64,000 nt of DNA, taken from a virus. Under the pieces are notes generated by a model. That model had not been told where the DNA came from. It did no database searches and worked only from the letters and a program-made list of their open reading frames with translations. The stretch is taken from IMG/VR virus record IMGVR_UViG_3300025889_000083, positions 40,149-104,148 of that record; one strand, written 5' to 3'. Below, piece by piece: positions 18,331-26,829 of the stretch; the stretch's first letter is position 1; every line of letters starts with the position of its first letter. Made by a program: the position numbers and the translations under genes.

Positions 18331-21300
18331 TATGTACCACTCAATAATCCACCTGCGCGTTGTTCATCAGCTATTACTTCTTTAACAGCCGCTGCTATTA
18401 TAAGTCCCATTTCTCCTCCACGATCTGAGGTCATGGTTGTCTCTCCGTTTGCCATATTTACATTAACAGAGATATTGTTTGTTCCACCAGATTTTCCTTG
18501 CATTTCTACTGGAATACTTCTTCCATTTGGTAGAGGAACTACAGCTTCAGTGCCATGTAATTCTGCAAGATAGCCAGAGCTTGGTCCTGTTGATACTGCT
18601 CCATCACTATACGATCTATAACCAGGTGCGTTTGCTATACCGCCTTGTCTAACTCCAAATAATGCTTTTAGACCACCCATAAGACCACCACCATTAGCCA
18701 TACCACCAAAGAAGCTGTTTGCACTTTGATAAATCATTGCTGCCATTTGAATTTTTGCGGCGATTTCCATAAGTTTTGCTGCTTCTTCACTTTTTCCTGC
18801 AGCACCAAGTAACATTGAGGCTCCTCCTAAAAATTTAGTAGAAACTCCTGTGAAAGTATCGACGCCTTCCTTAAATTTATCAGCAGTAGTTTGTGTGCCT
18901 GCAAGAGTAACAGAGTTAGGATCTATTCTTTTAATTCCATTTCCTGTTGTAGTTCCTGTTGTAGTACCTGAACCTGTACTTACACCTGGAAGTGATTGTA
19001 AAGCTGTATTTAAGCTTTGTATGTTAAGTTCTAATTGATCGTATTCGAGATTTAAAGCCTCGATTTTTTCATTTGCACCTGTTGCTAATCCGATATTTTT
19101 TTCTTGAGTTTTTCGGTAGTTTTCATTTGCACTTTCTAATTTAGCTATTTCGTCTTTAATTGCCTGCAAAGTCATTGGTTGGGTATAAGGTCCATAAGGA
19201 CCGTCAGTTAGAACGTTACCCGTTACCTTAGAAAAATCAGCACCTATACTCTCATAACCACCTGATTTTGCTATGACTTCACTAATTTGATCCAGTCCAT
19301 CTTCTAAAAATAGTAGTCTTCTATTATTCGCTGCTTCTGCGGCTTTAGCATTATTATAAGCACTTCTAGCAGTTGTTAGTTCGTTGATGTCTCCTTTTAT
19401 TCCACTTTTCTTTAATTCAGTGGCGGCAATTTCACCTTGTGTTTTAAGTCTAAAAGCAATTAGAATTGCAGCTTTATGATAGTCTGCTCCTGATTTAATT
19501 GCTTGTTCTATTTTGGAAGATGCGGTTTGCATGCCTTTTTGAAGTGCACCGCCTTCATCTACGTAAATATCTTTTGTAATCTTATTAGGATCAAACATTG
19601 TGCCCCCTAATAAGTCTTCCATCATTCTTTCACTGATTGCTTTTCCAACAGAGTCAGTTAAAGTTTTTGTTAATTCTTCTCCGATATTTTTAAATGCATT
19701 TGCTTCACCTCGTAAAGCTGCTCCAATAGAAGAGCCGAGTTTACTAGTAATATCATCTAGCATGCTAGTATAGAAATTAAATAGCTCACTTTGTTGTGCT
19801 TTTGCTATTCTATAGTTTTGTTTTAGAACTTCAATATTACCTTTTGCTTGTTGTACTCTAAGCTGTGCAGATTCGTCTCCTTGTTTCTTAGATAGTTCAT
19901 ATGTTGCAGCTTCTAGTTCATTTCGTGCTTTTGCTAGATTAAGTACTGCTGTCATTGTTTTTTCGTATGCTTTTGCCTCTCTTTGTCTTTTTGTACCAAA
20001 GCTATTTTCAGCAACTTCTAAAGATACTCCTAACTGTGCCATTGCAATAAGATGAGCCTCTTTATTTAAAGCATTAATATACTCTAATTCTCCTCTAACT
20101 AATAGAAGTTGAGCAGCATATTTTCTATGTTCACCAGCAAGCTGTTCCATTGCCTGTGCTTGAGTTTTTAATTGATCTGTAATATCTTGATATTTTAATT
20201 TTGGGAGAGCTTGTATTAAGCTATTGGTTAATTTTACAAGAGCTGACTGCGCTTGATTATAAGATTTTATAGCTAACATATTTGTAATATGTTTATCGGC
20301 AAGTTTTGATACTTCTTTTATTTGTTCACTTGTTAATTGTTTTCCTTCTCTTAATACATCTGCATAAACTTTCATTTCAGGATCAAGTCTAGACATTGTA
20401 TCTAATTGTTCTAATAATTTATTGTTAAATTTTTCAAATTCTTTAGGTGCAAGATTGCTTCCATTTGCAAAAACTTGATACTCTTGTAGTCTATTAACTA
20501 AATCTGCACTTTGAAATGCTTGTCCTAATTGTGAAATCTGCTCATCAATACCTTTTAATAATCCTCTCTCGCGAACTTGTGCCATTTTATCAAGTTCTTG
20601 ATTTAAACTATCCATACTTCTAGTACTTTCTGAAATTCCTTCGGCAAATTTATTTATCGTTTTTCCATTAAATTTATCTACTAAATCTCTTAGTACAGTA
20701 AAAGCTGTGATTGCTAAACCAATATAACCTAACCATCTCAATAGTCCTGTTATAGCTGTCATAAGTCCTGTTCCTAATGCTTTGATAGTTCCTATAAATT
20801 TACCATATTCTATTTGCATTTGGTATAAACTAGATTTCCACTCTAACATTATTCTTTTAAATCCAGTGGATTGATCTATAACTAATTGATTCTGTAAGAT
20901 TTTTAAATCTAGAAGAAGTTTTTTCTCTGCACCTTTTACAAAGTTATGGTGATTGAGTAGACTAGATTTTTTTGCTTCTAATGCTTTTCTATACTGTTCT
21001 AGATCTGCTTGTGTATACTCTCCTTCTTGAAATCTTGCTAGTCTTCCCTGTGCGGCTTTTGATCCCGGCTTAGTTTCTAAAACATTGAATAGTTTACCTT
21101 GCGCGCCCCCTGTAATTCTACCAATATCTGCTTTTTGCATAGCAGGTAATAAAGATCCTACTATACTTGCAGTAAAACCTACAATAGCAAATGTTGCTGC
21201 TTCAGTGCTCTCAGTTATTCCTTTTGCAATAAACTCAGATATAGTTGCAATAACAGGACGAGCTTTATTTAAAAGTTCATCAAATGCGATTCCAACTTTA

Positions 21301-22067
21301 TTTATGGCATTACTGGTTGGATCCATAATTTCATTAATAGCTCCAAATTTTTCTTCTACCTGTCCTAAAACTTCTGTTGTTACTGCCTGTGACTTTTGGA
21401 AGATTGTTAATTGATTTTTATTTAGACCAAGAGCAGCGGCGTATTTTATAGACGCTTCTTCGAGTCTTAACACAATACCCAGTTCATCCAAAAGTTCTGG
21501 TTCCGCTTTTGTCACACCACGAACTAATCTATTAAATGAATCTGTTACATCTCTACCAAGTGCGATTGAAACTGTTTTTGCGGCAGCACCTAATTCTCTT
21601 AATTGAGTGGGAGATAAACCTGCAGCTAATCCGATAGCTGCTGCTTGTGATGCCTCTTTAAAACTAATTTGAGCATCTGTTGCAATTTGTAAATCTTTTG
21701 CTAAAGATTTAATTGCCATGCCTGTTGTCGCGGCAAATGCAGCCTGTCCTTCTCCTAATACTCTGAAGTCAGCTGCATCTTTTAAAAAACGGAATAACGC
21801 ATCAATTGCAAATAATTGAGCCGCTAAAGTAGCGTAAGCAGGTACAAGAACTCCTCCGATTCCTTGTGCCATTTTTGAAAAGTTTTTAGTTGCATTTGAA
21901 GATTGTTTTGAGACACCTTTCATTGCACGGTCAGCTGACTGTGCATTTAATCCAACTGTATTAAAAGCTGCGCCTGTTTTTTTGGCTTGTTGCTCTACAA
22001 TCTTGTATGAGCCATCATCCGACATGCGGATGACAATGGTACCAGCTTCAATTTTTTTCTTTGCCAT
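18330..22067 (-). CDS. Tape measure protein
   Basis: A 1245-residue protein, the longest in the tail region apart from J. It is largely helical with long coiled coils (about residues 350-420 and 660-780). Hydrophobic stretches lie near 70-90, 285-305, 425-450 and 1110-1140. It follows the G/GT chaperone genes and precedes M, the canonical position. Length sets tail length; at about 0.15 nm per residue this predicts a tail near 190 nm. Confidence 0.9.
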   Translation of the reverse strand: MAKKKIEAGTIVIRMSDDGSYKIVEQQAKKTGAAFNTVGLNAQSADRAMKGVSKQSSNATKNFSKMAQGIGGVLVPAYATLAAQLFAIDALFRFLKDAADFRVLGEGQAAFAATTGMAIKSLAKDLQIATDAQISFKEASQAAAIGLAAGLSPTQLRELGAAAKTVSIALGRDVTDSFNRLVRGVTKAEPELLDELGIVLRLEEASIKYAAALGLNKNQLTIFQKSQAVTTEVLGQVEEKFGAINEIMDPTSNAINKVGIAFDELLNKARPVIATISEFIAKGITESTEAATFAIVGFTASIVGSLLPAMQKADIGRITGGAQGKLFNVLETKPGSKAAQGRLARFQEGEYTQADLEQYRKALEAKKSSLLNHHNFVKGAEKKLLLDLKILQNQLVIDQSTGFKRIMLEWKSSLYQMQIEYGKFIGTIKALGTGLMTAITGLLRWLGYIGLAITAFTVLRDLVDKFNGKTINKFAEGISESTRSMDSLNQELDKMAQVRERGLLKGIDEQISQLGQAFQSADLVNRLQEYQVFANGSNLAPKEFEKFNNKLLEQLDTMSRLDPEMKVYADVLREGKQLTSEQIKEVSKLADKHITNMLAIKSYNQAQSALVKLTNSLIQALPKLKYQDITDQLKTQAQAMEQLAGEHRKYAAQLLLVRGELEYINALNKEAHLIAMAQLGVSLEVAENSFGTKRQREAKAYEKTMTAVLNLAKARNELEAATYELSKKQGDESAQLRVQQAKGNIEVLKQNYRIAKAQQSELFNFYTSMLDDITSKLGSSIGAALRGEANAFKNIGEELTKTLTDSVGKAISERMMEDLLGGTMFDPNKITKDIYVDEGGALQKGMQTASSKIEQAIKSGADYHKAAILIAFRLKTQGEIAATELKKSGIKGDINELTTARSAYNNAKAAEAANNRRLLFLEDGLDQISEVIAKSGGYESIGADFSKVTGNVLTDGPYGPYTQPMTLQAIKDEIAKLESANENYRKTQEKNIGLATGANEKIEALNLEYDQLELNIQSLNTALQSLPGVSTGSGTTTGTTTGNGIKRIDPNSVTLAGTQTTADKFKEGVDTFTGVSTKFLGGASMLLGAAGKSEEAAKLMEIAAKIQMAAMIYQSANSFFGGMANGGGLMGGLKALFGVRQGGIANAPGYRSYSDGAVSTGPSSGYLAELHGTEAVVPLPNGRSIPVEMQGKSGGTNNISVNVNMANGETTMTSDRGGEMGLIIAAAVKEVIADEQRAGGLLSGT

Positions 22068-22493
22068 TTACTTTTTTCTTACACTACTTTGTGCCTTGGC
22101 TTTTCGACTCTCAGCGTCTTGCCTTTCTTTCACTTTTCTATTAATTGCTTCTGAACTATAGTGTTCCACCCATTTTAAAAAGAACCAGACTGTCTTTCTA
22201 TCCTCTACATTATATACATTAAATAGAGTTTCTATGGGAGTATAATCTTTACCCATGTAGTATCCAGACATTCCATCCCAATTATCGTTTAAATTGCTAT
22301 GCAATAAAAAAGCCACCTGAACTTCGTAAGGTAATACACTTACATCAGGCGGCATTCTATCGGGATCAGGTTCTTGACCTAATTGTTCGCATATAGCTAA
22401 ATACTTATCTAGGTCAATGGCTGTATCTTGGTATTTTCGTTTTATTAACGCAAGTATATCTTCTACTTGCGCTGAGTAAAATTTTCCAGATCA
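22068..22493 (-). CDS. T-frame of tail chaperone GT, reached by -1 frameshift
   Basis: The frame is open from base 22493 down to the stop at 22068, and it has no good start before the internal ATG at 22355. Upstream of that ATG it reads as clear protein (SAQVEDILALIKRKYQD). It lies in the -1 frame relative to the 143-residue G gene, with an overlap of about 30 bases holding an A-AAT-TTT slippery site (22484-22478). The fused G-T protein would be 275 residues (139 from G and 136 from T). As in lambda, it should chaperone the tape measure. Confidence 0.82.
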
Positions 22494-22894
22494 CTGGTTG
22501 TTTCACTCACCCATGTATCAAAATCTGATGAATTTTTCATTAATAACTCTGCGTTATCATGATCGAACTCAAGACAATCATCTGGGTTTAAACTACTAAC
22601 ATCAACCAATAGAAGCTCTTCTAAGTATTTGAATTTTAAGCCGCTCCACCCCTGAATTATTGCTTTTACGTATTCTTTTAAAAATTTATCATTATCAAGA
22701 GTTTCTTCAAACTGTCTAGTCTTTTTATTAAAAGTCTGTTTTACACTTTTGTTGCGTAATTTTAACAGCTCTTCTCTTGCTAAATAAGTCAATTTGACTT
22801 TAAATCCATCAAAACCTGGAAAGTCAATTTCAACTGTTTTGCTTGGAGTTAATAAACTCTTTAATGATACTGGTTTTTTATTTTCTTCTGTCAT
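22463..22894 (-). CDS. Tail assembly chaperone G
   Basis: A 143-residue protein downstream of the tail tube gene and upstream of the tape measure, the G position. It contains no catalytic motif. The gene ends in LENFTQRK, just after the slippery site used for the -1 frameshift into the T frame. It is probably made in large excess over the fusion. Confidence 0.83.
   Translation of the reverse strand: MTEENKKPVSLKSLLTPSKTVEIDFPGFDGFKVKLTYLAREELLKLRNKSVKQTFNKKTRQFEETLDNDKFLKEYVKAIIQGWSGLKFKYLEELLLVDVSSLNPDDCLEFDHDNAELLMKNSSDFDTWVSETTSDLENFTQRK
22478..22484 (-). promoter_or_regulatory. Programmed -1 frameshift site A-AAT-TTT
   Basis: Read on the minus strand in the G frame, the codons are GAA AAT TTT ACT. 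The heptamer A-AAT-TTT matches X-XXY-YYZ. After slipping, translation continues TAC TCA GCG into the open T frame. Both frames are clearly coding around it and the gene position is the classic one for such a site. Confidence 0.85.
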
Positions 22895-22945
22895 TCTCTT
22901 TCCTGTAAGGATATGCGGGACCGAAGTCCCGCATAATTGTTAAAA

Positions 22946-24166
22946 TTAGCTAGCAACGTAAGTAAGTTTGACTTCGTTAGTAGCGTTTGCTGCTGTTCCT
23001 GATGATAAGTCGCTGGGTAAACCGTGGAAGTTTACATCAACGCTTATGACGTCATCAAGAGAGTGAGATGGTAATTCTAAGTGTGCTTTTGCAACTTGTA
23101 CATTACACCTTGGAGTATTACCAGATCCACCGATTCCGAAAGTTAAATCAAATGCGTTAGTAATAACACCTCTTGATTCTTGTAATCTTTCGAATAGATC
23201 AAGTGAGCCATTTGCAGTATCATTTAAGTAACATGTGAAGTTACCTGATACTGATCTTGTTCCCATAACATGACCAAGTGGTAGATTAACTTGTCCTAAT
23301 GTCTCAGGAGTTAGGTAAGTAAGATTATTTTCGATTGTAATATTACCACCAGTTAGTGTAATGTTATAAGAAACATCACTTCCGTCAACATTTAAAGCTC
23401 CTAATGTACCTGTTGATTCTGATACATCAAAGCTAATAGTTAAATCTGTTAGTTTTTGTCTTATGAAGTTAGATGTGGTATCTATACCTTCTCTGATTAA
23501 ACCTTTTGCTGTTAAACCTGAAGCTGCTGTGTTAATAGAAGCTACTTCTTCAACTGTTTGACCGTTTCCAGCCCAAGCAATCTGTGCAATTCCTTCAATA
23601 TCAAAATCAACTGAAGCAGAACCGACTGAACAGTTTGCAAGTTTGTAAACTGTTACACCTTCTGTACCTGTAGCATAAACTTCTGTATCAGTGTCTTTTG
23701 CAGCACCGAGTACGAAGTATAGATCAAATACACCGAGAGTAACTTGGTTTGAGTTTGCGAAATCAAAGACAGATGCATTAGCTTGGAAGTCTCCACCATT
23801 TACAGCTCTGTCATAAGTGTTGGCACTCATAGCAGCCCAAAGTGGTCCTTCTACGGCAAATGTTACGGCATTACCTGTGTGGTCGCCGTTTGTCCATGCA
23901 TTGTTCGCTCCTGAAACTGTTGGTCTCATATAAGTACTGAAACTCCACTCTGCTGGTGCAAAAGAGTCAGTAAACATAGCTCTACCTCTTTTACTATAGC
24001 CTGTGGAATTTGCTGCCTCACTCAAAGTTACTTCTGAGGTATTGGTAGCCTGACTAAATGAGAAACCGTCTAGTACAGGTATTTCATATAAAGCGGTGTT
24101 TGCGGTTGTGCCATCTTCTGACCAAGTCATAAACACCTTGGTATCTCTACTAAAGAAAAATGCCAT
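22946..24166 (-). CDS. Major tail tube protein
   Basis: A 406-residue protein with no membrane segments. It is rich in beta-strand patterns and contains LGQVNLPLGHVMGTRSVSG and SHSLDDVISVDVNFHG near the C-terminus, as in long tail tube proteins of marine siphoviruses. It lies between the tail terminator and the G gene. Confidence 0.82.
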   Translation of the reverse strand: MAFFFSRDTKVFMTWSEDGTTANTALYEIPVLDGFSFSQATNTSEVTLSEAANSTGYSKRGRAMFTDSFAPAEWSFSTYMRPTVSGANNAWTNGDHTGNAVTFAVEGPLWAAMSANTYDRAVNGGDFQANASVFDFANSNQVTLGVFDLYFVLGAAKDTDTEVYATGTEGVTVYKLANCSVGSASVDFDIEGIAQIAWAGNGQTVEEVASINTAASGLTAKGLIREGIDTTSNFIRQKLTDLTISFDVSESTGTLGALNVDGSDVSYNITLTGGNITIENNLTYLTPETLGQVNLPLGHVMGTRSVSGNFTCYLNDTANGSLDLFERLQESRGVITNAFDLTFGIGGSGNTPRCNVQVAKAHLELPSHSLDDVISVDVNFHGLPSDLSSGTAANATNEVKLTYVAS

Positions 24167-24230
24167 TTTTAGTTTCTCCTAATTTCTCTGAAAAGAGCCT
24201 TGCCAAATATTTATTTAGCGTAGCTGATTT

Positions 24231-24695
24231 CTAATATCGGATCTCTACGACGACTTCACCGACGCCGAGAGGTTCCAAAACTCCTTCATCTGTATCAACT
24301 GTCAAAACTGTTGTTTGAGCAGTTGTTTGAGATGCTCCTGTTGAATCGTAGTAAGTTAGAGGATCTTCATTCTCTAAAACTGTCTCTACATCTTCTAACA
24401 TTTCTTCTAGTGCTAGTATCACGTCTGTATCATCTGATACAAAGCACCTAATTGTAATTTGTAGTAGCCTAAATCTGAAACCTGCTGTTTCATATTCTCG
24501 TACCTCACTTCCTGCTCCGATATGGATAGTAGGAAACTCTTGTACTTCGTCCCAGAACTTAAGTCTTTCTTCGACTTGTGCTACTGATGTTCTGTATGGG
24601 GCTTGTCCGTTTAAATTAAATCTTAGTTTTTCGGCTATGGCTTTAACAATGGCTCGCCTACGAGTACTGTATCTTCTTGCTTGTGCATTTGCCAT
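24231..24695 (-). CDS. Tail terminator or tail-completion protein
   Basis: A 154-residue protein located between the connector genes and the tail tube gene, where lambda U-like terminators sit. A beta-alpha pattern (FPTIHIGAGSEVREYE, LLQITIRCFVSDD) resembles this fold. It has four-base-type coupling with the upstream gene (shared base 24695). Confidence 0.65.
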   Translation of the reverse strand: MANAQARRYSTRRRAIVKAIAEKLRFNLNGQAPYRTSVAQVEERLKFWDEVQEFPTIHIGAGSEVREYETAGFRFRLLQITIRCFVSDDTDVILALEEMLEDVETVLENEDPLTYYDSTGASQTTAQTTVLTVDTDEGVLEPLGVGEVVVEIRY

Positions 24696-26182
24696 TATGT
24701 TCTCCTAACTTGCCCGAATTTAATCCCCATTTGTTCTAGTGCTATATTTCTAATAGCAGTACTAATTATGCTTCGTGGGTCTCTAAAAGTACTTCCCATA
24801 TTGAAGCCTGGTTCAAAGGTTTGATATGGATTCTTCATATAGGTATAGTCTGCACTATAACCACCTCTTGAACCTTGATAAATATTTTCAACTCTTGCTG
24901 AATTTGCGAATCTTCCTGTTCTATACACCAATCTTGGTGATACCATCATTGACTTGAGAGTCTGTGGTAAAAATTTATTTATAATGTTTTTTAAAGCTAT
25001 AGGACTATTTCGTGTTGATTGTTTTGTACCTTTATTAATTCTTCTATTTTTTAGTCCAGTTGCCTTTCTTTCATTTGTAGCAGGATTTTTTCCTCTAACT
25101 TTTGATTTTCCTTTACTGTTTTTCTTACTCTGTGAAGATTTTTTAATTTTTGTATTAAAATACTTTTTACCTTTTAATTCTTTTATTATCTGATCTGCCG
25201 CTAATCCTAAGTAAGCATCTTCTAATTTTGGAGAAGCTGCAAAAAATCCTGCGGCATCAGTTACACTATTTTGTTTGATATAATTTAATACATCTTTTAT
25301 AAACTGATTAGAAGCTAAATACTCTGCATATTGCTTTGCTAACGCAGTATCTAATAGATTAGTATTTTGAGCTGTCATCCATGGGCGAGTACGTCCATCA
25401 TCCCATGTAAAGTTTGCATATAGTGTATAAGTATCTGCAATTTCTTTTACAGTTCTATACTGTCTTACTTCATCTGAAAAGTCCATATTTGCTTTCCAGA
25501 TGTTTGCAAAAAAGTTAGAAACTGAATCCATAAGAGTGCTATTATTTGCTTTCAGCACATCATCAATTGCTTTTTCTAATTCTAACAAAGTCTTTGCTTG
25601 TCGAGCTGTACCTGTTAATCTTTGATCAACTTTTGCTAGATCAGTGTTTCTAAAATTTTGATCAAGTATAGTACCATGTCTTTCTTTAGAATGTTCAAAG
25701 GTTGATCTACCTCCAGCCATTTGATTCAGTTGTTGTTCTCCAAATGACCTTTTAACTGCTTTCCAAAAACCTTGAATATGTCGTCTTACTCTATTTTGAA
25801 CTGTTTGTTCTAAATTAGCAGTATTACTAATTCTTCCGCTTTGATTTTTAGTAACCCAGTTTATAACTAAAAGAGTTTCACTACCATTACTTGCTATCTC
25901 ATTTTGTACTATATCGTATCTTTGAACAGGCTGTCTCATTTTAGATTGGACATATTCTGCCATATCTCTAAAAGTTGGAGCTCCGTTAGTCGGTCCTTGA
26001 CTAAACAAATCTCTTGCAGTAGGTAATTGCTGCATAGTAAGAATTAAGTTTTGGAATAAGTTTCCAAAATTTTTCTCATTTAAAACAATAAACCCATATC
26101 CTATGCCTGGGGCACCAGTTCTGTTACCTCTCTCATAGTTTGCCAAATCTGATATACTTCTATATCTAATTTGTTGAGCCAT
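24695..26182 (-). CDS. Virion protein of connector region, possibly head-completion
   Basis: A 495-residue protein with Lys/Ser/Arg-rich segments around residues 330-390 (KKSSQSKKNSKGKSK). It is located between the gp6-like connector and the tail terminator. Similar positions usually hold head-tail joining or HK97 gp10-like proteins, but this one is far longer. The C-terminal part (NPYQTFEPGFNMG) might hold the gp10-like domain. The family is not certain. Confidence 0.55.
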   Translation of the reverse strand: MAQQIRYRSISDLANYERGNRTGAPGIGYGFIVLNEKNFGNLFQNLILTMQQLPTARDLFSQGPTNGAPTFRDMAEYVQSKMRQPVQRYDIVQNEIASNGSETLLVINWVTKNQSGRISNTANLEQTVQNRVRRHIQGFWKAVKRSFGEQQLNQMAGGRSTFEHSKERHGTILDQNFRNTDLAKVDQRLTGTARQAKTLLELEKAIDDVLKANNSTLMDSVSNFFANIWKANMDFSDEVRQYRTVKEIADTYTLYANFTWDDGRTRPWMTAQNTNLLDTALAKQYAEYLASNQFIKDVLNYIKQNSVTDAAGFFAASPKLEDAYLGLAADQIIKELKGKKYFNTKIKKSSQSKKNSKGKSKVRGKNPATNERKATGLKNRRINKGTKQSTRNSPIALKNIINKFLPQTLKSMMVSPRLVYRTGRFANSARVENIYQGSRGGYSADYTYMKNPYQTFEPGFNMGSTFRDPRSIISTAIRNIALEQMGIKFGQVRRT

Positions 26183-26778
26183 TAAATAATAACTCTATAT
26201 AAGTCCAATACTCTCTTGATATGATCTGGAAAGTCAGTACTTAATCTTAGAGAGGAAGTTCCATCCTGTCTTATTTGAGCTCCGCCCAATGTTCTGTTCT
26301 CTTTATGCTCATCTTTCATATAGTAATTTACTAAGTCATAACAAGCAAGTAGTAAATCATCTGGTGTAGATGCATATCCTGCGGTATATGTTACTTGAAC
26401 TGCTCCAACACCTTTTGCCCAGTAAGCAAGTTCTCCATTTTTTGTTGTTCTCATAACGGAGTCTGAATCTGTATCTACAAAATACTCATAGTTACCTGTA
26501 GTTAAAGTTTGATAACTTTCTGAGTAAGCTGTTCTTTCTCTTACGCTGGAAACTGCTATTACAGGAGTTTCACTCAGAATTATTGTACTGGTAAAATTAT
26601 CGTAAATTGTAATGGTTTCTGTTTTTGCACTACTATAATAGTCAATAAAACTAGTTCCGCAATACGTCTTTACAAGTTTTGATACCTGTGGTACGATTAC
26701 AGCTAAACGATCGTCGTCCTTCTCACCTCGAAGACCTTCCGCATCCTTGTATTCGTTAACTGTAAATAAATCTGCCAT
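26182..26778 (-). CDS. Head-tail connector protein, HK97 gp6-like
   Basis: A 198-residue protein immediately downstream of the capsid gene. The N-terminal helices (LAVIVPQVSKLVKTYCG) and the middle VQVTYTAGYASTPDDLLLACYDLVNYYM motif are hallmarks of the gp6/SPP1 gp15 connector family. It overlaps the next gene by one base. It likely forms the ring below the portal. Confidence 0.85.
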   Translation of the reverse strand: MADLFTVNEYKDAEGLRGEKDDDRLAVIVPQVSKLVKTYCGTSFIDYYSSAKTETITIYDNFTSTIILSETPVIAVSSVRERTAYSESYQTLTTGNYEYFVDTDSDSVMRTTKNGELAYWAKGVGAVQVTYTAGYASTPDDLLLACYDLVNYYMKDEHKENRTLGGAQIRQDGTSSLRLSTDFPDHIKRVLDLYRVII

Positions 26779-26829
26779 AATTAAAAGTGTGGGGCATTAA
26801 GGTCGCCCCACGAAACCTGTGTGCTTATA

